A stretch of 12,386 nucleotides of DNA from Candidatus Segatella albertsiae (lineage in GTDB: Bacteria > Bacteroidota > Bacteroidia > Bacteroidales > Bacteroidaceae). The stretch covers positions 1-12,386 of the forward strand of contig DKCU01000026.1 of the NCBI GenBank assembly GCA_002451555.1, given 5' to 3'. Both the position numbers and the translations under genes were made by a program. Under the pieces are notes generated by a model that saw nothing but the letters and a program-made list of their open reading frames with translations, was not told the origin of the DNA and made no database searches. Positions 1 to 6,766 of the stretch are shown piece by piece (position 1 is the first letter of the stretch; each line of letters begins with the position of its first letter).

Positions 1-2
1 TG

Positions 3-419
3 GGATTGAGCAACGTTCAGCGCAACAACATATTGAACATCAACCTCACCTACCTCGACGGCATTCGCAGCTATCGTGACATCGATGCCAATGGTTGGAA
101 ATACCGCAACAAACAGCTCAAGCGAATGCTCACCGCCAAGCAGTGGAAGAGATACAAGGAAGCTTACTACTTCTATCGCCCTATCAGTTGGCGCAACAAT
201 GCTTATGTTCACAACATCTATGCTAAGTATCCGAAGCAGAAGAACTGGCGAAAGGATGGACCTCGCCCTGCGTGCGACCCTCGACCTGGTCATGGTCCTC
301 GTCCTGATTTCAAGGGCAAGCCAGGACCGGACTTCAAGAAAGGAAAGCCAGATTTCAAGAAAGGGAAACCTGGCAAGCACGACCGTCCAAGCTTCGGCAA
401 TGGCAGACGAGAGTGGTAA
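3..419 (+). CDS. 3' part of a small basic, probably exported protein
   Basis: An open frame runs in from the left edge (codon GGA at 3-5) to a TAA at 417-419. No ATG begins it in the window; the TTG at 6 is more likely an internal Leu, so I treat the gene as cut at its 5' end. The visible part is about 139 residues. The first ~65 are helical-looking and rich in Tyr, Asn, Arg and Trp, with a stretch resembling the 'LTxxQxxxYxx' helix of Spy/CpxP-like periplasmic proteins (LTAKQWKRY); that likeness is weak. The last ~55 residues are a Pro/Gly/Lys/Asp-rich tail with short near-repeats of PDFKKGKP, likely disordered and strongly basic. Function is not recognised. The exported location is inferred from composition and needs the missing N-terminus. 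The gene ends 99 bp before the next start, but the promoter and hairpin between them suggest separate transcription. Confidence 0.6.
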   Translation, partial: GLSNVQRNNILNINLTYLDGIRSYRDIDANGWKYRNKQLKRMLTAKQWKRYKEAYYFYRPISWRNNAYVHNIYAKYPKQKNWRKDGPRPACDPRPGHGPRPDFKGKPGPDFKKGKPDFKKGKPGKHDRPSFGNGRREW

Positions 420-434
420 GACAATTATTCCGTT

Positions 435-515
435 ATATTAAAATCTATTTTGTCGCTATTCAGTAACTTTGCAATCTGATAAGAACTGAATAATGGACAA
501 AATAGATTTTAATAT
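435..515. repeat. 20-bp perfect inverted repeat enclosing a promoter
   Basis: Arm 435-454 is the exact reverse complement of arm 496-515 (gacaaaatagattttaatat). Inside it, 457-464 (tattcagt) pairs perfectly with 485-492 (actgaata), separated from the outer stem by a 2/3-nt internal loop, which leaves a 20-nt loop at 465-484. The -7 box at 464-471 lies at the inner arm and loop. The right arm ends 3 bases before the ATG at 519. The structure could be a cruciform or operator, an RNA hairpin, or less likely an invertible promoter. Confidence 0.85.
464..471 (+). promoter_or_regulatory. Bacteroidetes -7 promoter box for the outer-membrane barrel gene
   Basis: TAACTTTG matches the TAnnTTTG -7 consensus of the Bacteroidetes primary sigma factor. 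Transcription would start near 477-480, giving a leader of about 40 nt to the ATG at 519. No TTTG sits at the usual -33 distance; one at 449-452 is only 11 bp upstream of the box. The box lies inside the inverted repeat, so a transcript started here carries only the right arm. Confidence 0.6.
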
Positions 516-518
516 TTT

Positions 519-2759
519 ATGAAGCATAATAGAACATCCCAGACTCATCATACCTTGAGAGGAGGCTACAAAATGATGCTAGCCTCAACACTTTTGCTGG
601 CGATGGCCTCGCCAACCAGTGCACAAACTAACTCGTCAGAGAAACCTGCCTCCCAAGAAGACAGCATTCTTTGGGAGAAGCAACTCGCCTCCGTCACCAT
701 CAAGGGCACTCGCTCGCAGTTTCGACAGAAGAACGGCGGCATCGTGGCTCGTATCTCTGGAACTTCCCTGGAGAAAGAACCCACAACCACCGATGTGCTC
801 TGCAAACTGCCTGGAATGATCAAGGACAAGGATGGAAAGCCTGTGGCTTTCGTGGGTGGAGCTTCCGAAATCTACATCAACGACCGCAAGGTGCAAGACT
901 ACAGCACGGTAGAGAACCTACCCGTCACTCAAATCAAGGAGGTAAAAGTGATTCATCACCCAGGGGCTGAGTATGGCAACAACGTGGGCTGCGTACTCCT
1001 CATCAACACCAAGAAGAACCTCGAAGGTCTCGCCATCGTGGAGAATTCGGGCGCTATCTTTGATTCCTTCGTGAGCAACAACCACGACCTCGACCTGACT
1101 TATACCCACGGAAAGATGACGTACTACGGCAAGTTGGGCTACGCCAACTGGCAGGGCAAATGGACGGAGGAGGACGTTACTACCCATTATATAAATGGTA
1201 GCAATGGCTCTTTCAGTAGCAATGGCTCTTCGAATACCCTGACAAACGGAGCCAGCACCTATCTCGCATCCTCCACCCTCGACTGCAAACACAATTACAA
1301 CGACCATTTCTATTGGAGCGGAGGTGCCGACCTTGCCTTGTCGCCTAGCCAGACCATAGGCGTAAAGTACGACGGCTACAACATCAAGCAGCCGATGCCT
1401 TTTACGATGACAAGTTATTCGATGACCGACGACCATGTGGATGACCACGTGACGGGCAACAACAAGTTCTTCCATTACGACTGGCAGCACCATGTGAACG
1501 CCTTCTACCAAGGAAAGTTCGGGGAGAAATGGAAACTGAATTTCTTTGGCGACTTCGTAAAACTGCACACGGAGAAAGGACAGAGTGTGGATGAGAAATC
1601 GGAACGAGCAGAAAGCAACAATTTCTATCTTCTGCCTCAGAGCGATGGAACTGTATGGGGAGCAAAAGTCCGTACCAACTATGAAATCAGCGACAAGCAG
1701 AACCTGATGTTTGGAGGCGAATATAATCATGTGAAGAGCGAATCGCACACCTCCTATACCCCTTCCGACAAAGGTGTTGCCCTGCACAGCATAACCAAGG
1801 AAGACCATGTGGCCGCTTTCGCTGAATATTCCCTCGACTTCAAGCCTTTCTCTCTGAGAGTAGGACTGAGATACGAGCACGTAGATAGCCGTCTCGATTA
1901 CCTGCCAACAACAGCTGGTGAGCCGATTCATCGCACGTACGACAACCTCTACCCTTCCTTATCCTTGAGCCATCAAGTAGGCAGATTTTCCCAATCACTG
2001 AGCTATCGCTCTTCCGAGACTCGCCCTTCTTTCGAGGAGCTGAACACGGGTACGGTTTATGCAAATCGCTATCTGCGCCAAGTGGGCAACAACGAGCTGG
2101 AGCCTTCCAAGCGCCACGAGCTGCAATACCAGGCTAGCTACGGCGACCTCTTCCTACAAGCTAGTTACACCTACGTGAAGAATTACATCACCAGCATCAT
2201 CGAGCCGAACGCCGACGACCCACAGATGAACACCCTCACCTGGATTAACACCGACCATTGCTGGAACTGGGGCAGTTTCCTAGGCTACCGCCACCGTTGG
2301 GGATTCTACGAGCCACAAGTGCAAGCAGGCATCCAGCAGGGATTCATCAAGGCCGTCTGCCTGGACGAAGAGAAAAGCTTCCATAAGCCATACTACATCT
2401 TCAGCCTCTTCAATGGTTTCCACTTGCCAAAGGGCTGGTACATGAACCTCTCGTTCTCATACCGCAGCAGCGGCACCTACGAGTTCGTCACAATCAGCAG
2501 CGTCCACAACTTCGACTTCCAACTCTACAAGAGTTTCCTGAAGGAAAAGCTGTCTTTGAGCCTCAACGTGAGCGACCTCTTCAATACGATACGGCATAAA
2601 ACAGACGGAATCTACGGGAACATAAGGTTCCAACAGCGCAAGTGGGAAGACACCCGCAGCGTGCAGCTCCGACTCACCTATCGCTTCCACCAAGCCAAGA
2701 AGCAATACCGAGGAGAGAACACAGCAGCCGATGCCGTGGGAAGAATGGGAGGAAAATAG
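519..2759 (+). CDS. TonB-receptor-like outer-membrane beta-barrel protein
   Basis: This 746-residue protein has a basic N-terminus, a hydrophobic core (MMLASTLLLAMA) and a likely signal-peptidase site after SAQ near residue 36. A TonB-receptor-type plug follows at about residues 55-168: an LASVTIKGT start, a TTDVLCKLPGM segment, YINDRKVQD, and an IKEVKVIHHPGAEYG segment. The remainder to residue ~735 is barrel, with alternating aromatic strands such as LRVGLRYEH and a last strand near LRLTYRFHQ. This matches the Bacteroidetes 'outer membrane protein beta-barrel family' (OMP_b-brl_3), and it lacks the N-terminal carboxypeptidase-regulatory-like domain common in SusC proteins. The ligand is unknown. 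ATG 519 gives the positively charged n-region expected of a signal peptide. ATG 573 (Met19) has a strong GAGAGGAGG seven bases upstream and is a real alternative start. An AraC-family gene follows at 3196 and may regulate it. Confidence 0.85.
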   Translation: MKHNRTSQTHHTLRGGYKMMLASTLLLAMASPTSAQTNSSEKPASQEDSILWEKQLASVTIKGTRSQFRQKNGGIVARISGTSLEKEPTTTDVLCKLPGMIKDKDGKPVAFVGGASEIYINDRKVQDYSTVENLPVTQIKEVKVIHHPGAEYGNNVGCVLLINTKKNLEGLAIVENSGAIFDSFVSNNHDLDLTYTHGKMTYYGKLGYANWQGKWTEEDVTTHYINGSNGSFSSNGSSNTLTNGASTYLASSTLDCKHNYNDHFYWSGGADLALSPSQTIGVKYDGYNIKQPMPFTMTSYSMTDDHVDDHVTGNNKFFHYDWQHHVNAFYQGKFGEKWKLNFFGDFVKLHTEKGQSVDEKSERAESNNFYLLPQSDGTVWGAKVRTNYEISDKQNLMFGGEYNHVKSESHTSYTPSDKGVALHSITKEDHVAAFAEYSLDFKPFSLRVGLRYEHVDSRLDYLPTTAGEPIHRTYDNLYPSLSLSHQVGRFSQSLSYRSSETRPSFEELNTGTVYANRYLRQVGNNELEPSKRHELQYQASYGDLFLQASYTYVKNYITSIIEPNADDPQMNTLTWINTDHCWNWGSFLGYRHRWGFYEPQVQAGIQQGFIKAVCLDEEKSFHKPYYIFSLFNGFHLPKGWYMNLSFSYRSSGTYEFVTISSVHNFDFQLYKSFLKEKLSLSLNVSDLFNTIRHKTDGIYGNIRFQQRKWEDTRSVQLRLTYRFHQAKKQYRGENTAADAVGRMGGK

Positions 2760-2771
2760 CAACCTCTTCGA

Positions 2772-2996
2772 CCTATACGATTGAAATTATCCTATACGCC
2801 CTGAAAGGGCAGAAGCATATAGCCCAGGGCAACGCCCTGGGTAAAGCGGTATCGGGATGTCGCCCTGTAAGGGCAAAAGCATTCTACATTTAGGTGATTT
2901 TTTATGCTTTTGCCCTTTCAGGGCGCATTCATTCCGCCATATCTACCCAGGGTGTTACCCTGGGCTAGGTGCTTCTGCCCTTTCAGGGCGTATAGG
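2772..2996. repeat. large palindromic repeat element (two ~92-bp inverted arms)
   Basis: This fills most of the 436-bp gap between the barrel gene and the AraC gene. Arm 2791-2882 is an imperfect reverse complement of arm 2904-2996, around a ~21-nt AT-rich centre. The outer ~53 bases of the arms differ at only about four positions. Each arm contains smaller palindromes: GCCCT-gaa-AGGGC, CCCAGGGC-aac-GCCCTGGG (or its near copy), and GCCCT-nnn-AGGGC. A further 19 bp upstream (2772-2790) belongs to the element, because a half-copy at 6024-6063 includes the same sequence. Such GCCCTGAAAGGGC / CCCAGGGC palindromes look like dispersed intergenic repeats. In RNA the element would fold into strong hairpins and may end transcription after the barrel gene. 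Short open frames crossing it are artefacts of the repeat. Confidence 0.85.
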
Positions 2997-3059
2997 ACAT
3001 TCCAAACGTACAGGTTGCATTTTTTTTTGGAAAAAAGGGTTAGTTTTTGGGAGATAAAC

Positions 3060-3090
3060 TTGTATATGTTCTTAGAATGTAGTAAATTTG
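3060..3090 (+). promoter_or_regulatory. promoter of the AraC-family gene
   Basis: TAAATTTG at 3083-3090 fits TAnnTTTG. A cTTG at 3059-3062 sits 20 bp upstream of the box, the expected place for the -33 TTTG element. Transcription would start near 3097, giving a ~100-nt leader that contains the 22-bp-phased repeats. Confidence 0.5.
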
Positions 3091-3103
3091 CGACAAAATT
3101 ATT

Positions 3104-3157
3104 GCTTATCGGCTTCTAGAATACAGCTTATCGGCATCTAGAAATTCGCTTATTCGC
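3104..3157 (+). repeat. three 22-bp-phased direct repeats in the AraC leader, candidate operator
   Basis: GCTTATCGGCttCTAGAA at 3104-3121 recurs at 3126-3143 with a single change. A partial third copy, GCTTATtCGC, starts at 3148. The starts are exactly 22 bp apart, two helical turns. The repeats begin just after the predicted transcription start. Direct-repeat half-sites about two turns apart are typical of AraC-family binding sites, so autoregulation is a reasonable inference. The repeats are seen directly; the function is not shown. Confidence 0.6.
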
Positions 3158-3195
3158 AACATCGTCGCTCAAAAAAAAACTAAAAAGTAAAGCCA

Positions 3196-4215
3196 ATGAT
3201 TAACTGTCAGATAAAAAAGAACGGAAAGGTTGTAGAGGAAGTAAGACAAAACGGCCTTACCTTCTTCGACCAGCATGGAATGGAACGAAGCAACCACATC
3301 GACTCGGACGCAATGGAAGTTTCGCTCAAGGAGTGGCATTACCAGAAATTCGGCATCATGAACCAGCACTATCTCGGCAAGGCAAACAACACCCAGTTTA
3401 TCGCCCGGCACGAGGTTCGTCCCGCCCTGCTTTTCTCCATGCCAACCCTTGGCGGCAGCATGAAAGAAGTGTACGGCGATCGTGGTACCAAAAAGGAAAT
3501 GATGTGGAAAACAGGCGATGCAAGCCTCTGCTTTCTGAACGGTGAAGGCGGAGCCAACACCCACTTGAACCAAGGCACCCAGTTCGAAATCTTCAATGTG
3601 GTCATTCCACAGCCATTCATCGAAGAGTTCATCGAGCGCAATCCCCAGGCTTTCGAGCCGCTCTCTCCCCTCACCAACCCTACCTTCGACACCCAAACCA
3701 TCATCAAATACAACCAGCCAGCCATTGCTGCAGTCATCAAGGCGGCAAGAGACATCCAACGTTCCCGATTGTTAGGCAACCAAGCCTCGAAGTATTTGGA
3801 ATCGAAGATTATCGACTGTCTTTCGGGATTTCTCATGCCAGCCAGTCTCTTGCCCAACGCCCAAGCCCTGAGCATCAGCCTCCGAGACAAGATACACGAT
3901 GCCCAAGGCATCATCCTCACCCACTATCAAGAAATGCCTTCGCTACACGAGTTAGCAGCGATGGTAGGCACCAACGAATGCACCTTGAAGAAGGCCTTCA
4001 AGCAGGAGTTTGGCACTACGGTTTTCCAGTACCTCTTCGACTACAGGATGAGTATGGCAAGCCAATATCTCCTAGATTCCGACTTGCCCATCGCCGACAT
4101 CGGAATCAAACTAGGTTACGATTACCAAAGCCATTTCTGCACGGCTTTCAAGCGGAAGTACGGGGTAAGTCCGATGGAGTATCGACTGAGAAGAGGAGTT
4201 GTTGCAAACGTATGA
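3196..4215 (+). CDS. AraC-family transcriptional regulator
   Basis: This 339-residue protein has an uncharacterised N-terminal sensing/dimerisation region (about 1-225) and a C-terminal AraC/XylS DNA-binding domain (about 231-333). The first helix-turn-helix is near residues 249-271 (LHELAAMVGTNECTLKKAF). The second, near 298-321, carries the family signature in GYDYQSHFCTAFKRKYG followed by SPMEYR. No signal peptide, membrane segment or kinase is present, so it is a cytoplasmic one-component regulator rather than a hybrid two-component system. Its arrangement beside an outer-membrane receptor-like gene recalls PchR-type regulators of TonB-dependent uptake genes; that parallel is inference. 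ATG 3196 is the only sensible start after the promoter and AT-rich leader. The next gene has its own promoter, so this one is probably monocistronic. No clear terminator was seen in 4216-4325. Confidence 0.9.
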   Translation: MINCQIKKNGKVVEEVRQNGLTFFDQHGMERSNHIDSDAMEVSLKEWHYQKFGIMNQHYLGKANNTQFIARHEVRPALLFSMPTLGGSMKEVYGDRGTKKEMMWKTGDASLCFLNGEGGANTHLNQGTQFEIFNVVIPQPFIEEFIERNPQAFEPLSPLTNPTFDTQTIIKYNQPAIAAVIKAARDIQRSRLLGNQASKYLESKIIDCLSGFLMPASLLPNAQALSISLRDKIHDAQGIILTHYQEMPSLHELAAMVGTNECTLKKAFKQEFGTTVFQYLFDYRMSMASQYLLDSDLPIADIGIKLGYDYQSHFCTAFKRKYGVSPMEYRLRRGVVANV

Positions 4216-4325
4216 TAGCCAGACTGAGACTAAGCACTATCGTTACGTTAATCAGAGAAGACTGGAATTTCTTGGAAGGAGAACAAATATTCATCCAGAA
4301 ATGGCGATTATTAAAAAACTTTTCG

Positions 4326-4333
4326 TAACTTTG
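4326..4333 (+). promoter_or_regulatory. -7 promoter box of the first AAA-ATPase/nuclease-like gene
   Basis: TAACTTTG matches TAnnTTTG and lies 32 bp before the ATG at 4358 (box start to A). No good -33 TTTG is visible. The surrounding stretch from 'cttttcgtaactttgc' through 'aaaacga' to 'tatgg' resembles the leader of the paralogue at 8400, which has the same 32-bp distance. Confidence 0.6.
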
Positions 4334-4357
4334 CCAACAAAATAAAACGATTAGCGT

Positions 4358-5950
4358 ATGGCAACAAGAAGTTATCCTGTAGGAATACAGACATTCAGCG
4401 ACATCATCAAGAGAGGATGCGTGTATGTGGATAAGACTGCACTCATCTACAAACTGGTCGAGAAGTACAAATATGTTTTTCTCAGCCGTCCTCGCCGTTT
4501 TGGCAAGTCATTGCTGAGCAGCACCCTGCATTCTTACTTGGCGGGAGAGAAGGAATTGTTCAAAGGGCTTGCCATTGAAAACTTAGAACAAGACTGGACT
4601 GAATATCCTGTCTTGCACTTCGACATGTCTGGACTCAAGTACTGCGACATCAAATATTTCCCTGAGAAATTCGATCTCATGCTCCGGCATTACGAAAAAG
4701 ATTTAGAAAAGCTCGATGAGAATGCGACACCCGGAACTCGCTTGAAAAACATCATAGAGCAACTGCATGGCAAGACGGGCAAAGACCTCGTCATCATCAT
4801 CGACGAGTATGATGCCCCTCTGCTCGATGTTCTTCACGACAAGACGAAACTAGAGCAGGTGAGAACCATCTTGCAGGAGTTTTACGCTCCCATCAAGGAA
4901 TACGACCAGTACTGGAAGTTCGCCTTCATCACAGGCATTACCAAGTTCTCGCAGCTCAGCATCTTCAGCACCATCAACAATATTGCCAATATCACGCTAG
5001 ACCCTGAGTTTGCCGCCATCTGCGGAATCACGAAGGAAGAGCTCACTACAGTCCTCAAACAAGACATCGAAGAACTTGCCAAGAAAAATAAGCTTACCTA
5101 TGAGGAAATGGAAAAAGAACTGAAAGAGAATTACGATGGTTACCATTTCAGCATGGACAGCCCTGACATATTCAACCCATTCAGTTTGATGCGTTGCTTT
5201 GCGGCAGGCTACATCGACAACTATTGGTTTGCATCAGGCACTTCCACCTTCCTCATCAATCAGATGCAGAAATTCAAGACCGACGTGACTGAGCTAGACA
5301 ACGTCTTCGCCTTCTCATCGTCCTTCGACCGTCCAACAGAAAAGATGTCGGATGCCCTGCCACTGCTCTACCAGAGCGGTTACCTCACCATCAAGGACTA
5401 CGACCCATTATCCAGAGGCTATTACCTCGGCATCCCGAACAAGGAAGTGAGAGCGGGATTGATGGAAAATCTGCTTCCGCTCTACACCAATCTGAGCGAC
5501 GGAACCTCTTTGGGATTTGGTGCCCGTTTCTATCGAGCACTCCTGATGTTCGACATCGACCAAGCAATGGAATTGATGAAATCTTACTTTGCCTCGATTC
5601 CATATCCAGAGGGAGGAAAGGATGTATTGGCAGACATGCAGAAGAGCGAGTATTATTACGAGACTCTGTTCTATGTAGTACTTTCGATGCTGAACATCGC
5701 CGTCTTGACGCAAGTGAAGAGTTGTAGAGGCAGAGCCGATGCCGTGATGTTTTCCCCTATCGCCATCTTCGTCTTTGAAATCAAGATCGACAAACCTGCG
5801 AAAGCAGCTCTCCTGCAAATAGACGAAAAGGGCTACATGGTTCCATTCGAAGCAGATGGAAGAAAGCTCGTAAAGATTGGCATCAGTTTCTCGACCAAGA
5901 CGAGAACTGTAGAAGACTGGGATTACGAAATTATAGAAAAAGAAAATTAG
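4358..5950 (+). CDS. AAA-ATPase-like / PD-(D/E)XK nuclease-like protein (DUF1703 type), copy 1
   Basis: This is a 530-residue, apparently complete member of the AAA-ATPase_like + PDDEXK_9 family. N-terminal landmarks are YPVGIQTF at 6-13, VDKT at 24-27, a Walker A-like PRRFGKS at 45-51 and a Walker B-like LVIIIDEYDAPLLD at 144-157. A conserved FITGITKFSQLSIFS lies at 190-204 and YDGYHFS at 259-265. The C-terminal nuclease-like domain keeps GRAD (Asp461), FEIK (Glu474, Lys476) and a downstream Gln-Ile (487-488), so the catalytic set looks intact. No membrane segment was seen. The biological role of this family is not established; defence or mobile-element roles have been suggested, and names such as sialate esterase in databases are misannotations. 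It has its own promoter and terminator, so it is a stand-alone cassette. A diverged paralogue lies at 8400-9959. Confidence 0.9.
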   Translation: MATRSYPVGIQTFSDIIKRGCVYVDKTALIYKLVEKYKYVFLSRPRRFGKSLLSSTLHSYLAGEKELFKGLAIENLEQDWTEYPVLHFDMSGLKYCDIKYFPEKFDLMLRHYEKDLEKLDENATPGTRLKNIIEQLHGKTGKDLVIIIDEYDAPLLDVLHDKTKLEQVRTILQEFYAPIKEYDQYWKFAFITGITKFSQLSIFSTINNIANITLDPEFAAICGITKEELTTVLKQDIEELAKKNKLTYEEMEKELKENYDGYHFSMDSPDIFNPFSLMRCFAAGYIDNYWFASGTSTFLINQMQKFKTDVTELDNVFAFSSSFDRPTEKMSDALPLLYQSGYLTIKDYDPLSRGYYLGIPNKEVRAGLMENLLPLYTNLSDGTSLGFGARFYRALLMFDIDQAMELMKSYFASIPYPEGGKDVLADMQKSEYYYETLFYVVLSMLNIAVLTQVKSCRGRADAVMFSPIAIFVFEIKIDKPAKAALLQIDEKGYMVPFEADGRKLVKIGISFSTKTRTVEDWDYEIIEKEN

Positions 5951-5970
5951 GACTCATCAATGATTGATAG

Positions 5971-6017
5971 AAAAAAGTTCCAAGCGAGGCTTTCAGAAGC
6001 CTTGCTTGGAACTTTTT
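5971..6017 (+). terminator. strong intrinsic terminator after copy 1
   Basis: The stem is 21 bp: 5972-5985 pairs with 6004-6017, one G·U pair (5986/6003) follows, then aggctt (5987-5992) pairs with aagcct (5997-6002), with a TCAG loop. The 3' arm ends in five T residues, and the 5' arm starts with A's, so it could also work leftward. It begins 20 bp after the stop codon. Confidence 0.9.
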
Positions 6018-6023
6018 CGATTT

Positions 6024-6063
6024 CCTGTACGGTTGAAATTACCTATACACCCCGAAAGGGCAG
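6024..6063 (+). repeat. half-copy of the 2772-2996 repeat
   Basis: Bases 6024-6063 align with 2772-2811 with about six differences. Shared landmarks are cctRtacg, ttgaaatta, cctatac and a degenerate cccYgaaagggcag. Similarity stops abruptly after the first small palindrome. It sits immediately behind the terminator of copy 1. The rest of 6064-6165 shows no convincing gene. Confidence 0.7.
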
Positions 6064-6165
6064 AGTGTTTCGGAATCATGCTCGATGGTATCAATCTCCG
6101 GAAGGCTATTATTTCACCCTCTGTCTCTGCTTGCTAGCAGACACATCCAGCTTCTATTCTCATCC

Positions 6166-6635
6166 TCATTCCTTCGTCAGTTCCTCTATCTGCTGGATAA
6201 TGTCATCATTGGTGTGCTGCATCTTGGCGAGGATTCTGAGACCGATGATACCGAGCACAGGCACCAAGAGCGACATCTGAATGGTGGTTTGCTTTTTGCG
6301 GATGCGCTTCATCTTAGCTAATTTCACCGCAGTCTGAACCAAGTTGGCGTTTTCCCAATCCTCAGACTTCATTCTATTGATAAGAATGTCAAGACCGATG
6401 CAACATCCGGTGAATATGACCAAGAGGAGATCGCCTGATGGATCAAGCGGTCGGTCACTATCGTTTGCTTGTCTAGCTTCTGCTTCAAGATGCCAAGTTG
6501 CTCACGCATTTGCTCCAAGTCGAAAGCGTCAGACTTCAATCTGTCTTCACTCGCCAACAAACCATCAGTCTTCGTCATTGCCTTCGACTGCATATTTTTT
6601 TCCTTATCATTATATTTTTCCATAATCATTTTCAT
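6166..6635 (-). pseudogene. decayed membrane-protein gene, probable former partner of the ECF sigma factor
   Basis: Two minus-strand frames together look like one broken gene. The upstream frame, from about 6635 (ATG; alternatives 6629 and 6623), encodes a soluble coiled-coil-like segment around DLEQMREQLGILKQKLDKQ and TDRLIHQA. It then runs into unrelated sequence near 6430. The next frame picks up at about 6424-6450 with a hydrophobic LLLVIFTGCCIGLDIL segment, then a basic KLAKMKRIRKKQ stretch, a short second hydrophobic segment (MSLLVPVLGIIGLRI) and TNDDIIQQIEELTKE before a TGA at 6166. From memory of Prevotella sigma-factor operons, the intact protein has several membrane segments between these blocks, so I infer at least one frameshifting deletion near 6430 and possibly an in-frame loss inside the last hydrophobic block. 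Two separate small genes remain possible. The order behind the sigma factor fits an operon partner or regulator. Confidence 0.5.
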
Positions 6636-6766
6636 TTTTAATGAGCCATTATCTTTATAAAAAGAGTCTATTGCTAGCAAATAGACCATATTATTTATCA
6701 AAAAGCATCTATCCTTAGTTGAAAATGTTTCCAATATAGGATTCAAAAGTATTTTTCCTTAGAACA

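Noticed and set aside
76..441. 121-residue open frame overlapping the first gene
   Set aside because: It lies in another frame of the same coding sequence, with Ser/Arg/Met-rich shadow composition, and depends on the same repeats.
435..515. Site-specific invertible promoter as the main reading of the inverted repeat
   Set aside because: The spacer is only 41 bp, no recombinase gene is in the window, and the arms sit where an RNA hairpin would explain them. It is kept only as an alternative.
918..1931. 337-residue minus-strand open frame inside the barrel gene
   Set aside because: It is antisense to a clearly recognisable plug-barrel protein, Val/His-rich without domains, and has no promoter.
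2642..3119. Three short open frames over the palindromic region
   Set aside because: They translate the repeat arms (repeated CPFRA-like peptides) and have no family likeness.
3169..3920. Two minus-strand open frames opposite the AraC gene
   Set aside because: They are antisense shadows of a well-supported gene, with no domains.
5960..6321. Short plus-strand open frames after copy 1
   Set aside because: They run through the terminator, the half-repeat and the antisense of the decayed membrane gene, so they are not credible proteins.
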